Of a stretch of 31,436 nt of DNA, positions 1 through 7,955 are shown piece by piece; position 1 is the first letter of the stretch, and every line of letters starts with the position of its first letter. The DNA comes from Chloroflexota bacterium (GTDB lineage: Bacteria; Chloroflexota; Anaerolineae; Aggregatilineales; Aggregatilineaceae), in contig JACRBK010000595.1 in NCBI GenBank assembly GCA_016234525.1, forward strand, positions 1-31,436, written 5' to 3'. A program made the translations under genes and the position numbers. The notes below the pieces were generated by a model that worked only from the letters and a program-made list of their open reading frames with translations, made no database searches and was not told the DNA's origin.

Positions 1-686
1 ACGAGCAGACGCACCACGATGCTCACCTGCCGTTGGAGCGGGGTGAGGATACGGCGATATTCACGCGCCCCGGCGGTCAGTTGGAAGGCGAAACTCTCTC
101 GCCCTACTTTCTCCGCGACATAGACGCCGCTGCCGGCCACACAAAAACTGCCGGACATCACCGTGTCGCCGGTGCCTTTAGGGACATGATCGGATTCCCC
201 GGTGAGCAGCGACTCGTCCACATCCACCCGTTTATCGCTGATCAGCCGTCCATCCACCACGATCTGATCGCCAGGGCGCAGCACCAGTGCATCTCCTACC
301 ACCACTTCGGCAGGATCAACCTGTTTTTCCTGCCCATCGCGGATCACGATCACCTTGGGGCGGGTCAGCAGCGCGATCCGGTCTAATTGCTGTTTGGCAC
401 GGATTTCCTGAAACACCCCAAACCCGACGTTCAGCAGCACCGCGCCGCCGGTCAAAATGGCGTCGCTCGGTTTGCCAACCACGACCAGGATGATCATGAT
501 CACAAACAGGATGACGTTAGTGAGTGATAGAAAATTCTCGCTGAGAATCTGCACCAGCGAGCGGCTGGACTTGATCGGCACATCGTTCGCCAGCCCTTTT
601 TCGCGCTGCTGCTGGGCCTCAGCCGAACTTAAGCCTTGTGTCGCAAATGAAGCGGGTAGAGCGTCAATCATGGGGGTTGCGGCCAT
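1..686 (-). CDS. Cation-translocating P-type ATPase, CtpE-like (N-terminal part)
   Basis: Reading the minus strand from 686 gives 228 codons without a stop, continuing past the left edge. The protein opens with a short cytoplasmic stretch, then a membrane pair (about residues 50-90, including LFVIMIILVVV), then the actuator domain. That domain holds the dephosphorylation loop LLTGES around residue 160. The order 'SLVQI...NVGFGVFQEIRAKQQLDR...LRPGDQI' resembles the mycobacterial CtpE group of P-type ATPases, implicated in calcium uptake; the substrate here is inferred. The phosphorylation site (DKTG) and the later membrane segments lie outside the window. The start is the ATG at 686, with AAGGAG upstream on the minus strand. 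The gene is divergent from the glycosyltransferase operon. Confidence 0.88.
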   Translation of the reverse strand, partial: MAATPMIDALPASFATQGLSSAEAQQQREKGLANDVPIKSSRSLVQILSENFLSLTNVILFVIMIILVVVGKPSDAILTGGAVLLNVGFGVFQEIRAKQQLDRIALLTRPKVIVIRDGQEKQVDPAEVVVGDALVLRPGDQIVVDGRLISDKRVDVDESLLTGESDHVPKGTGDTVMSGSFCVAGSGVYVAEKVGRESFAFQLTAGAREYRRILTPLQRQVSIVVRLL

Positions 687-715
687 AGGTTGGGTTTCTC
701 CTTGTTGTGCGGGCG

Positions 716-721
716 AGTATA
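716..721 (-). promoter_or_regulatory. Possible -10 box for the P-type ATPase gene
   Basis: On the minus strand the hexamer TATACT lies about 30 bases upstream of the ATG at 686, a sensible -10 position for a short leader carrying the AAGGAG site. No convincing -35 box is visible at the right distance, so this is weak. Confidence 0.3.
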
Positions 722-754
722 ACGCAGTTTCCTCGCGTCGAGCCAGCCATGAGT

Positions 755-783
755 TTGACGAGATCGCCGGGTTGCGCCATGAT
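755..783 (+). promoter_or_regulatory. Possible sigma-70-type promoter for the GT-C operon
   Basis: TTGACG (755-760) and CATGAT (778-783) are separated by 17 bases in the divergent gap 687-869. They match the -35 well and the -10 at four of six positions. This is the best candidate promoter in front of the seven-gene membrane operon. The leader would be about 80 bases. It is pattern evidence only. Confidence 0.35.
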
Positions 784-869
784 TGAGGAGTGTTGTTATC
801 GCTTAGTGTCGGTTCTTCATGCTGGTCTGTGTGGTTTGCACTGGTCCGCGCCGGTTCCAGGGGGCAGGT

Positions 870-2372
870 ATGTCGTTTTTGCGTAAGCTGACCATCCAAA
901 GATTGATGGTCGCCATTCTGTTTATTCTTTTGTTTGCGATGGCCGTTCGCACGCCAACCGATACCGATACCTGGTGGCATATCCGCAGCGGTGAATATAT
1001 TGTCGATCACCACAGCATCCCCACTACCGATCCCTTTTCACATACTCGTTTAGGCGAACGTTGGATCGATCACAGTTGGGGATCGCAGCTTGTAATTTAT
1101 GGGGTCTACAAACTGTTCGGCGGTGATGGTCAGCCCGGCGATACCGGCAATATCGGCCTCTCGTTGTATATGGCCGCGCTGGCGACATTGGGCATGTTTT
1201 TTGTCTATCAGATGTGCGAAGGTAGCGTCTATGTACGTGCTTTTGCGGTCGTGCTGGGGACGGCAGCAGCGGCGGTGTTTTGGTCGCCGCGCCCGCAAAT
1301 GTTCTCGTTTATGTTCGGCGCGCTGGTCCTTTACCTGCTGCACCTGTATAAACGCAGGCAGATAGATCGTCTGTGGGCTATCCCAGTGATCATGTTCGTG
1401 TGGGCTAACCTGCACGGCGGTTTTGCGATTGGCTTCATTTTCATGTTCGGATCCCTAATCGGCGAAGTGTTGGGTAACCTGTTGGATCAGGACGATAAAG
1501 ACGTGGTGGAGTGGCCGCGTCTTAGAAAAATGGTGCTGGTTACAGCGGTTTCGATCCCGGTGATTGCGCTGAATCCAAACGGTGTGCGGATGCTGGCCTA
1601 TCCGTTTCAGACGGTAGGAATCGGCGTACTGCAAGATTTTATTCAAGAATGGGCGTCTCCTAACTTTCACGAGCGGCAAACCTGGCCGTTTGTCGTGCTC
1701 CTGATCGGCATTCTGGCGGCGGCTGGCTTGAGCAGCCGCAGGATCGATTGGACCGATCTCACCCTGGTGGCTGGAACAGCGTTTATGGCCTTGACGGCGG
1801 GTCGTAATATCGCCGTATTTGCGATTGCTGCTACGCCGGTTCTGGCGCGCCATGTCGAAATTTGGTTGGCGGATCGCGGCTGGCAGATTCACCCCCGCCG
1901 CACCGTGTCTGGCCCGATGATGATCCTTAACGTGACGCTGTTGGTATTGGTGATCCTGGGAGGGCTGGCAAAAATCGCGGTGGCAGTGAACACGAAGACC
2001 GCTCGCGCCGCGCAAGAACTCTATTTCCCGGTGGAAGTAGCGGAATTTCTCAACGAGACTCCGCCGTCCGGCAAAATGTTCAACAGTTACAACTGGGGCG
2101 GTTATTTGATGTTTGCCGCGCCGGATGTGCCGGTTTATGTCGATGGGCGCACCGATCTGTATGACGATGCGTTCTTGCGCGAATATCTCAATATTTCGTT
2201 TCTCCGCGAGGGGTGGGAGCAGGCATTAACCGACCAGGAGATCGGGTTTGTGGCTGTCGAAGCTGACAGCATCTTAGCCGCCGGTCTGCGCACCCAAGCC
2301 GAACAATGGCAGGAGCGCCTGTTTGACGACGAACGATCCGCCGTGTTTATCCGGGCAGGCGTGGATGAGTAA
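870..2372 (+). CDS. Multi-pass membrane protein, GT-C glycosyltransferase-like, gene 1 of 7
   Basis: About 500 residues with roughly ten hydrophobic segments, the first at residues 12-26. A DTDTWWH motif follows at residues 31-37, in the first outer loop where GT-C enzymes carry their catalytic acidic residues. A hydrophilic C-terminal part (from about residue 400) contains NWGGYL and VYVDGRTDLYDD, a tail I associate with large uncharacterised membrane proteins of Chloroflexota and Planctomycetes. Sugar transfer from a polyprenyl-phosphate donor is inferred. The ATG at 870 has a G-rich site (AGGGGGC) upstream; an in-frame start at 819 would add 17 residues without membrane character. The 3' end overlaps the next start by eight bases, suggesting translational coupling. 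Confidence 0.75.
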   Translation: MSFLRKLTIQRLMVAILFILLFAMAVRTPTDTDTWWHIRSGEYIVDHHSIPTTDPFSHTRLGERWIDHSWGSQLVIYGVYKLFGGDGQPGDTGNIGLSLYMAALATLGMFFVYQMCEGSVYVRAFAVVLGTAAAAVFWSPRPQMFSFMFGALVLYLLHLYKRRQIDRLWAIPVIMFVWANLHGGFAIGFIFMFGSLIGEVLGNLLDQDDKDVVEWPRLRKMVLVTAVSIPVIALNPNGVRMLAYPFQTVGIGVLQDFIQEWASPNFHERQTWPFVVLLIGILAAAGLSSRRIDWTDLTLVAGTAFMALTAGRNIAVFAIAATPVLARHVEIWLADRGWQIHPRRTVSGPMMILNVTLLVLVILGGLAKIAVAVNTKTARAAQELYFPVEVAEFLNETPPSGKMFNSYNWGGYLMFAAPDVPVYVDGRTDLYDDAFLREYLNISFLREGWEQALTDQEIGFVAVEADSILAAGLRTQAEQWQERLFDDERSAVFIRAGVDE

Positions 2373-3672
2373 GCCTCCTAAAACTACGCCATCATCGCCT
2401 GTTACCCAGTTTGAATGGCTGGCGGACTTCCGGCTGCTGCTCTACCTGTTTATCGGGTTCCGGCTGCTGATGGGTGTTGTCTATCAGCCGTACACCTTTG
2501 AACGTTACAAGCAGGACGGCTCACCTACCGTGATCGAGCGCGGCATGAGTACCTTCGGGGATTTGCGTTATTACTATTATTTCGCTCGTCAGAGTGTTGA
2601 GGGTGATCTGCCCTACCGCGATTATTGGTACGAGTTTCCCCCGGTGTCCATCGGCCTGTTTGCTGGGGTGTACGGGATTGGCCAGCTTCGCGGACAATTT
2701 AGTTATGCGTCTTGGGCCACGCTGATCGGTTTTATCATGCTGGCGTTTGATGTGGGCAATCTGGTTTTGTTGCGCCGCTTAGCGCGCCGGCTGCATGGCG
2801 AGGCCGCAGCAGTGGCGCTGCCCTGGTTTTATGCGCTGTTGGCGGCTCCGGCTATTTTTCCCTGGTGGACATTTGAGACGCTGGTGGTATTCCTGATGCT
2901 GTTGTCGCTGGTGTGGCTGCTGGAAGGCCGAGATCGCCGCTCTGCCCTGGTGACAGCGGCTGGAATTCTGACCAAGTACACCCCTATCCTCCTTTTGCCT
3001 ACGATCTGGCGTTTTTATGACCGCAAATTGGCCCTACGTTATACCCTGATCGTACTGTTGATCGTGGCTCTGGTTTTTGCGCTGCTGATCGCGTGGGGTG
3101 GGCGAATGGCGGTGGCTTCATTGCTGGCGCAGTTTAACAAGGCATCTTATCAGAGTGTGTGGGCGCTGCTGGACGACAATCTGCGCACCGGGCGATTCAG
3201 CCCTACCGATACGCGCCTCGATCCCGATACGTCCTTCAAACCGTATGGCAATGCGCCCGTGATTCCCGCCTGGCTGCGCCTGATTCCATTTGCGGCGGCG
3301 GGGTTGTTCATTTTTACACGGCGGCTGCGCCAGGATGACCGGGGCATTGTCGCTTTTTTCAGCGTGACGATCATCCTGTTTTTTCTATGGACTCAAGGCT
3401 GGAGTCCTCAATGGGCGCTGACGCTGACTCCGCTTATTCTGCTCAATTTTCCTGATCGAAATGGGGTGCTGCTGTGCCTGGTGATCGGATTCGCAGGTTT
3501 CATTGAATATCCGGCGATGTTCATGCGCACGGCTGAGACCGAAGGAGAGATCACAACGGCGCTGCTGCCAACTTATGTGACGATTATCCTGATGCGCACA
3601 GCGGTATTGATCGGGTTGGTGATCGCGCTGTACCGTCTGTTGATCCAGGAGGTTGGACATGAGCGCGCTTAA
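2365..3672 (+). CDS. GT87-like (DUF2029-type) membrane glycosyltransferase, gene 2 of 7
   Basis: A 435-residue polytopic membrane protein. After the first membrane helix (residues 24-40) the outer loop has D66 in 'FGDLRYYYYFA', then D86 and E90 in 'YRDYWYEFPP'. This layout (acidic residue, aromatic-rich stretch, then YEFPP) is like GT87 polyprenol-phosphate-mannose-dependent mannosyltransferases. A later 'GILTKYTPILLLP' also fits GT87, where a Lys after a helix is usual. Donor and acceptor are not known. The ATG at 2365 lies inside the end of the previous gene. The reading frame extends further upstream, but that part overlaps the preceding gene. The next gene begins 14 bases before this one ends. 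Confidence 0.75.
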   Translation: MSKPPKTTPSSPVTQFEWLADFRLLLYLFIGFRLLMGVVYQPYTFERYKQDGSPTVIERGMSTFGDLRYYYYFARQSVEGDLPYRDYWYEFPPVSIGLFAGVYGIGQLRGQFSYASWATLIGFIMLAFDVGNLVLLRRLARRLHGEAAAVALPWFYALLAAPAIFPWWTFETLVVFLMLLSLVWLLEGRDRRSALVTAAGILTKYTPILLLPTIWRFYDRKLALRYTLIVLLIVALVFALLIAWGGRMAVASLLAQFNKASYQSVWALLDDNLRTGRFSPTDTRLDPDTSFKPYGNAPVIPAWLRLIPFAAAGLFIFTRRLRQDDRGIVAFFSVTIILFFLWTQGWSPQWALTLTPLILLNFPDRNGVLLCLVIGFAGFIEYPAMFMRTAETEGEITTALLPTYVTIILMRTAVLIGLVIALYRLLIQEVGHERA

Positions 3673-5230
3673 ATCCCGCCCCTGGTCCATTCTCGTCCTG
3701 ATCCTGCTGCTGGCTTTCGGGCTGCGGCTGATCAATTTGGGCGGACGCACTTTGTGGTACGATGAGGCGTTTGCCGTCCTGTTTGCCGAAAAAGGCTGGG
3801 ATGCGATGGTGGACGGCACGCTGACCCAGGTGGACGGCGGCGCGGCTGATGTCCATCCCCTGTTATATTACGCCAGCTTAGATACCTGGATGGAAGTGTT
3901 CGGCCAATCTCCGGCAGCTGTGCGGCTGTACAGCGTCTTGATCGGCGTGCTGACCGTCGGAGCGGTCTATTTATTAGCCCGCGACTGGTTCGATGAACGC
4001 ACTGCCCGCACCGCTGCGTTGATCGTGGCAGTAGCGCCCTTTCATGTGCAGTATTCGCAAGAAACGCGCATGTATGCGCTGTTGGCGCTGGTGCTGACGC
4101 TGGCGACGTGGACACTGTGGCGAGCGTGCCAGCATGGACACTGGGGATACTGGCTGGCTTTTGGAGTGCTGGCGGGCATCGCGATGTATGTCCAGCAGCT
4201 TGCTGCGATGGTTCTGTTGGCGTTGGGGCTGCTGCCTTTTGTCGTGCACCACCGGGGGCAGATGATCCGCACCGCTTTAGCCTCTCTGTTGGCATTGGCA
4301 CTGTACTTACCCTGGATGCTCAATTTACCCGATCAACTGGGCAAACTACGCCAATACTGGGTACAAAAACCGAATGTGCTGCACCTTTGGTTAGCCCTGC
4401 GGACGTTCGTTTCGGTGAACCTGGATTTTTCACCCGCATGGTGGCTGCCGACTTTTTTGATCGCCGCGGTGCTGACCGTTTTTCTTCTTTACCGGGGCTA
4501 TACCTTGCTGCGCGACAAACGCCGCGAACAGCCTGATCGCCTGCCGGTGCTGTGGGCGCTGTGGCTGGCATTTATGCCGATGGTGATCATGTGGATCGTG
4601 TCTTATTTGGTCCAACCGGTTTTTTTGCCGCGCGCGCTGCTTCCCTCTGCCGTGATGTTTTATATCGCGTTGGCGTGGTTGTTCACACGGGCGAGTGTGC
4701 CAGGGTTGATTGTCGGCGTTTTGGCGCTGACCTGGGGCGTGGTGATCGTGTTCAGTCTGATCACCCATTACACCTGGAATACTTTTCCCACGCCGCCTTT
4801 TGACGCTGCCACAGACTATCTGGATCAGCAGGCCGAAGAAACCGATGTGATCGTGCATGGCAACAAAATCACGGCGCTGCCCATGGTGTATTATGATCGC
4901 GATCTGCCGCAGCGTTATGTGCGCGATATTCCTGGTTCTGGCTCCGACACACTCGCCGTCCCGACGCAAAAAACGCTCGGATTGCTGGCAGATGAGTGTA
5001 TCGCGCAGGCAGCAGGGGGCGCGCCGCATGTCTGGTATGTGACGTTTGAAAAGCTCGAAGATGAGATGGTTGAACTTGGCGAAGATGATCCCGATAACCT
5101 GCGTTATGATTCGCTGCGCTGGCTGCGCGAACATTATACTGAAGCAGCCGTCAAAAACTTTAAGGATTTGAGACTTTACCTGTTTACCGGCCCTGATCAG
5201 CAGGCGCTAGCGGCTGAGTGCGAACCATGA
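3659..5230 (+). CDS. GT39/PMT-family membrane glycosyltransferase, gene 3 of 7
   Basis: A protein of 523 residues with a first membrane helix at residues 9-25. It then has 'LGGRTLWYDEAF', in which D35-E36 is the acidic pair typical of the PMT/ArnT-like (GT39 and relatives) superfamily. 'DVHPLLYY' follows about 30 residues later, matching the HPPLYY-type motif of this superfamily. About ten further helices precede a hydrophilic C-terminal domain (from about residue 380, 'DYLDQQAEETDVIVHG'). The likely reaction is transfer of a sugar from polyprenyl phosphate to a lipid or protein outside the membrane; the acceptor is unknown. The ATG at 3659 has AGGAGG six bases upstream, which decides it over a TTG two codons earlier. 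Confidence 0.85.
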   Translation: MSALKSRPWSILVLILLLAFGLRLINLGGRTLWYDEAFAVLFAEKGWDAMVDGTLTQVDGGAADVHPLLYYASLDTWMEVFGQSPAAVRLYSVLIGVLTVGAVYLLARDWFDERTARTAALIVAVAPFHVQYSQETRMYALLALVLTLATWTLWRACQHGHWGYWLAFGVLAGIAMYVQQLAAMVLLALGLLPFVVHHRGQMIRTALASLLALALYLPWMLNLPDQLGKLRQYWVQKPNVLHLWLALRTFVSVNLDFSPAWWLPTFLIAAVLTVFLLYRGYTLLRDKRREQPDRLPVLWALWLAFMPMVIMWIVSYLVQPVFLPRALLPSAVMFYIALAWLFTRASVPGLIVGVLALTWGVVIVFSLITHYTWNTFPTPPFDAATDYLDQQAEETDVIVHGNKITALPMVYYDRDLPQRYVRDIPGSGSDTLAVPTQKTLGLLADECIAQAAGGAPHVWYVTFEKLEDEMVELGEDDPDNLRYDSLRWLREHYTEAAVKNFKDLRLYLFTGPDQQALAAECEP

Positions 5231-6459
5231 AACTACAAACATTATTGGCGGTGGGTATTCTGGCGCTGCTGCTGGTGGGGAACATTTTGGCTACCTATAA
5301 CTATCTGACCGAGCCGCATCCCGGCCATAATGATTTTTTGTCACGCTGGGAAGGCGCTCGATCGTTTTGGCGCGATGATCTGGATCCCTACGGTGATCAG
5401 GCAACGCTGAATATCCAGGTACGCATTCATGGCCGTGCCGCGCGCGAAGGCGAAGACCTGGGGTATTTCGCCTACCCGTTTTACACGCTGTTTTTGGTCT
5501 GGCCGTTGGTCTATGTATCCTACGCCTGGGCCTCAGCGATTTGGATGGTCCTGCTCGAAGTGTGTTTGATCGGCAGCTTGTTTCTGCTGCTCAATCTGTT
5601 TGGTTGGCGGCCCCGACCCTGGCTGCTGGCACTGCTGCTTCTCTGGACACTGATATATTATCCGGCGGCGCGAGGGCTGTTGTTGGGGCAGGTGGGCCAT
5701 GTAGTGTACTTTTGCGAAGTACTTACCCTGTGGGCGCTGGCGAAAAAACGGGATCGGCTCGCTGGGGTGGCGTTGGCTATCTCGACCGTTAAACCGCAGA
5801 TGGGATTTCTGTTTGTGCCGTTTTTGCTGCTGTGGGGGTGGCAGTTTCGGCGCTGGAATTTTGTGGGCAGCTTCGGCGCGATGTGGGGCGGGCTAATGCT
5901 CGTTTCTTTTGCCCTGGAGCCAGGATGGATCGGCGGTTGGGTGGATCAACTGCAACAATATACATCCTATACGGCCATCGGCGCACCGGTTGAGGTGCTT
6001 TCGCAAGAATATTTAGGGCTAGGGCAAGCGGGCGAGTGGGTGATCAATCTGGCGCTCTGGAGTCTGATGTTGTGGGCCTGGTATCGCGTGTTGATCCACC
6101 GTGACTCTGAACGCCTGGACTGGACGATTATGCTGACCCTGACAGTGACGCACCTTTCAGCGGTGCGCACAGCGACACCGCATTTTGTCGTGTTCACAAT
6201 TCCGTTGGTGTTTTATTTTCGCGCACTAGTCTACGCTAACCGGCGGTGGGGCAGTCTGTGGATTGCGGTGTGTTTGTTGATGCTTTGGCTGCTGCCCTGG
6301 GTGCAATTTCTGGTTACGGTGGAGGGCGATTTTGAACACTACAGCCTTTATCTGCCTCTGCCGTTTGGAAGTCTGATCCTGTTGTGGTTGATGCGCCGTC
6401 GCTGGTGGTCCGCCGGATCGTTTATTGTGTCCACCAAACCCGCTTTACAGGAGGGGTGA
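5227..6459 (+). CDS. GT87-like (DUF2029) membrane glycosyltransferase, gene 4 of 7
   Basis: 410 residues, polytopic. The first helix (residues 5-22) is followed by 'HNDFLSRWEGAR', in which D36 occupies the place of the catalytic Asp of GT87 enzymes. 'DPYGDQATLNIQ' and 'YFAYPFYTLFLVWPL' follow, a layout strongly typical of DUF2029. A 'STVKPQMG' segment corresponds to the family's conserved K-P-x stretch. The function is inferred as a polyprenol-phosphate-hexose-dependent transferase; the substrate is unknown. The start ATG overlaps the previous stop as ATGA, so it is probably translated by coupling. I see no strong ribosome site. An upstream GTG at 5218 would add three residues. Confidence 0.8.
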   Translation: MKLQTLLAVGILALLLVGNILATYNYLTEPHPGHNDFLSRWEGARSFWRDDLDPYGDQATLNIQVRIHGRAAREGEDLGYFAYPFYTLFLVWPLVYVSYAWASAIWMVLLEVCLIGSLFLLLNLFGWRPRPWLLALLLLWTLIYYPAARGLLLGQVGHVVYFCEVLTLWALAKKRDRLAGVALAISTVKPQMGFLFVPFLLLWGWQFRRWNFVGSFGAMWGGLMLVSFALEPGWIGGWVDQLQQYTSYTAIGAPVEVLSQEYLGLGQAGEWVINLALWSLMLWAWYRVLIHRDSERLDWTIMLTLTVTHLSAVRTATPHFVVFTIPLVFYFRALVYANRRWGSLWIAVCLLMLWLLPWVQFLVTVEGDFEHYSLYLPLPFGSLILLWLMRRRWWSAGSFIVSTKPALQEG

Positions 6460-6461
6460 GG

Positions 6462-7955
6462 ATGCCGTCTGTCTCAAAACGCACACGTTCTTTTTGGTGG
6501 ATTGGCGCACTGATTATGCTGGCCGGGCTGGCGCTGCGTCTTTGGCAGTTGGGGCGAGCCAGCCTGTGGTACGATGAAGTGATCACGGAACTTTATGCCC
6601 AGGCTTCATGGGATCGATTTTTCACCCAGGTGTTAGAAATTGGCAACCACACGCCGCTCTATTTTATCCTGATGCGCTTTTTCCCTACCGATAACGAGTT
6701 CTGGCTGCGTCTGCCTTCGGTCATGCTTGGCGTGATCGGGGTCGCGCTGCTTATATATTGTAGTGTACGGCTGTACGCCGATGAGCGTCTGGCTCTGTTG
6801 GCAGGCGGGTTGTTAGCGTTTAACCCCTATCATATCTGGCTGTCACGCACGGCGCGGCCTTATCCCTTATTGTTTGTGTTTTCGCTGCTGGCCTCCTACT
6901 ACTTCTTGCTGCTCTTGCGCGGTGAACGAACCCGTAAAAACTGGATCGCGTTTACCCTGTGCAGCATGATAGCCTATGTAACCCATTATTTTGCTGTCGG
7001 GCTGCCGCTGGCTCAATACGTTCTATTTGCGTTTATCTTGCGCGGTAACCGGGGATTCTTCCGGCGCTGGTTGTGGGCACAGGTGATCGCCGGTATTCCC
7101 CTGTTGATCTGGATAATCGCCTTGTTGCAGCAAGATCAAGTCGCCTTTGGTATTGGCTGGATTCCGCGCCCTAGGGTAACGGCGATTCCTGTGACTCTGT
7201 GGAATATGCTGCTGGGTTACGATGGTTCTTTCCCCTGGTATTTGCCCGTTGGTTTAGCGGCGGCGGCGGTTGGTCTGGGATATGGAATAATGTTAGCAGT
7301 TCGCGAGCGCAAAAAAGATCGCCAGAACTTTTACTGGTTCTGGCTGTTGGTGGCGCCGCTGAGCCTGGGTTTTGTGGTGTCCATCATTCGCCCGCTTTAT
7401 GTAGACCGTTATTTTACCGTTTTTCTCCCATCTGTAATTTTGTTGGCGGCGCATGGGTGGAACCATCTGCCTCTGCGACTGTACTGGCGAATAGGATTGG
7501 CCGTAGTAGTGATGGTCGTCGGCAGTGTGAGTGTGGTAACAACGCTCGAAAGGGAAGATGACGAAAAAGAGGATTGGCGCAGCGCGGCGGCATTTATTGA
7601 GTCGGAGCAGCAGCCAGAAGATGCTCTCTTGCTTGAAGAGCCGATTGTTATCCTGTTGGTCCGGCGCTATTGGGATACGGGCGACATGCCTTACACCTGG
7701 CTTGAAGGCGGATCGTTAGTCGTAGAACAGTTCAAGACCCCGGTCAGCCGGGTATGGGCACTGTATCGTAATCCCAACGAAGACGGCCACCAACAGGGCG
7801 TTTTGCCCGACTTCGATCCCTTTGAACCAAGTAATTCGCCGCTGTCTGATTGGCTGATAGCCCGGCGCGATCAAGTGATCATGCAAAAGGAATTGAACGG
7901 TATCACCCTGCTGTTGGTCGATATGTCGGGCGAATTGGCGGGAGCCGCCAACTAA
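6462..7955 (+). CDS. GT39/PMT-family membrane glycosyltransferase, gene 5 of 7
   Basis: 497 residues. The first helix (residues 12-27) is followed by 'LGRASLWYDEVI' with the D38-E39 acidic pair. 'NHTPLYFILMRFF' then corresponds to the HxPLYY motif. The central part has about ten helices with 'AFNPYHIWLSRTARPY', a stretch common in PMT-like enzymes, where 'YSQEARMY' is usual. Gene 3 has the closer version 'QYSQETRMY'. The C-terminal hydrophilic domain (about 390-497) resembles that of gene 3 in placement. The start is decided by AGGAGGGG seven bases before the ATG. It follows the previous stop by two bases. It is probably a paralogue of gene 3 with a different acceptor or donor. Confidence 0.85.
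   Translation: MPSVSKRTRSFWWIGALIMLAGLALRLWQLGRASLWYDEVITELYAQASWDRFFTQVLEIGNHTPLYFILMRFFPTDNEFWLRLPSVMLGVIGVALLIYCSVRLYADERLALLAGGLLAFNPYHIWLSRTARPYPLLFVFSLLASYYFLLLLRGERTRKNWIAFTLCSMIAYVTHYFAVGLPLAQYVLFAFILRGNRGFFRRWLWAQVIAGIPLLIWIIALLQQDQVAFGIGWIPRPRVTAIPVTLWNMLLGYDGSFPWYLPVGLAAAAVGLGYGIMLAVRERKKDRQNFYWFWLLVAPLSLGFVVSIIRPLYVDRYFTVFLPSVILLAAHGWNHLPLRLYWRIGLAVVVMVVGSVSVVTTLEREDDEKEDWRSAAAFIESEQQPEDALLLEEPIVILLVRRYWDTGDMPYTWLEGGSLVVEQFKTPVSRVWALYRNPNEDGHQQGVLPDFDPFEPSNSPLSDWLIARRDQVIMQKELNGITLLLVDMSGELAGAAN

Noticed and set aside
33..786. Several plus-strand open frames of 68-117 codons at the left end
   Set aside because: They run antisense to a clear P-type ATPase reading frame on the minus strand and have no protein-like features or ribosome sites.
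4430..5134. 234-codon minus-strand frame opposite the third membrane glycosyltransferase gene
   Set aside because: Very high His, Arg and Gln content, typical of antisense translation of hydrophobic GC-rich genes.
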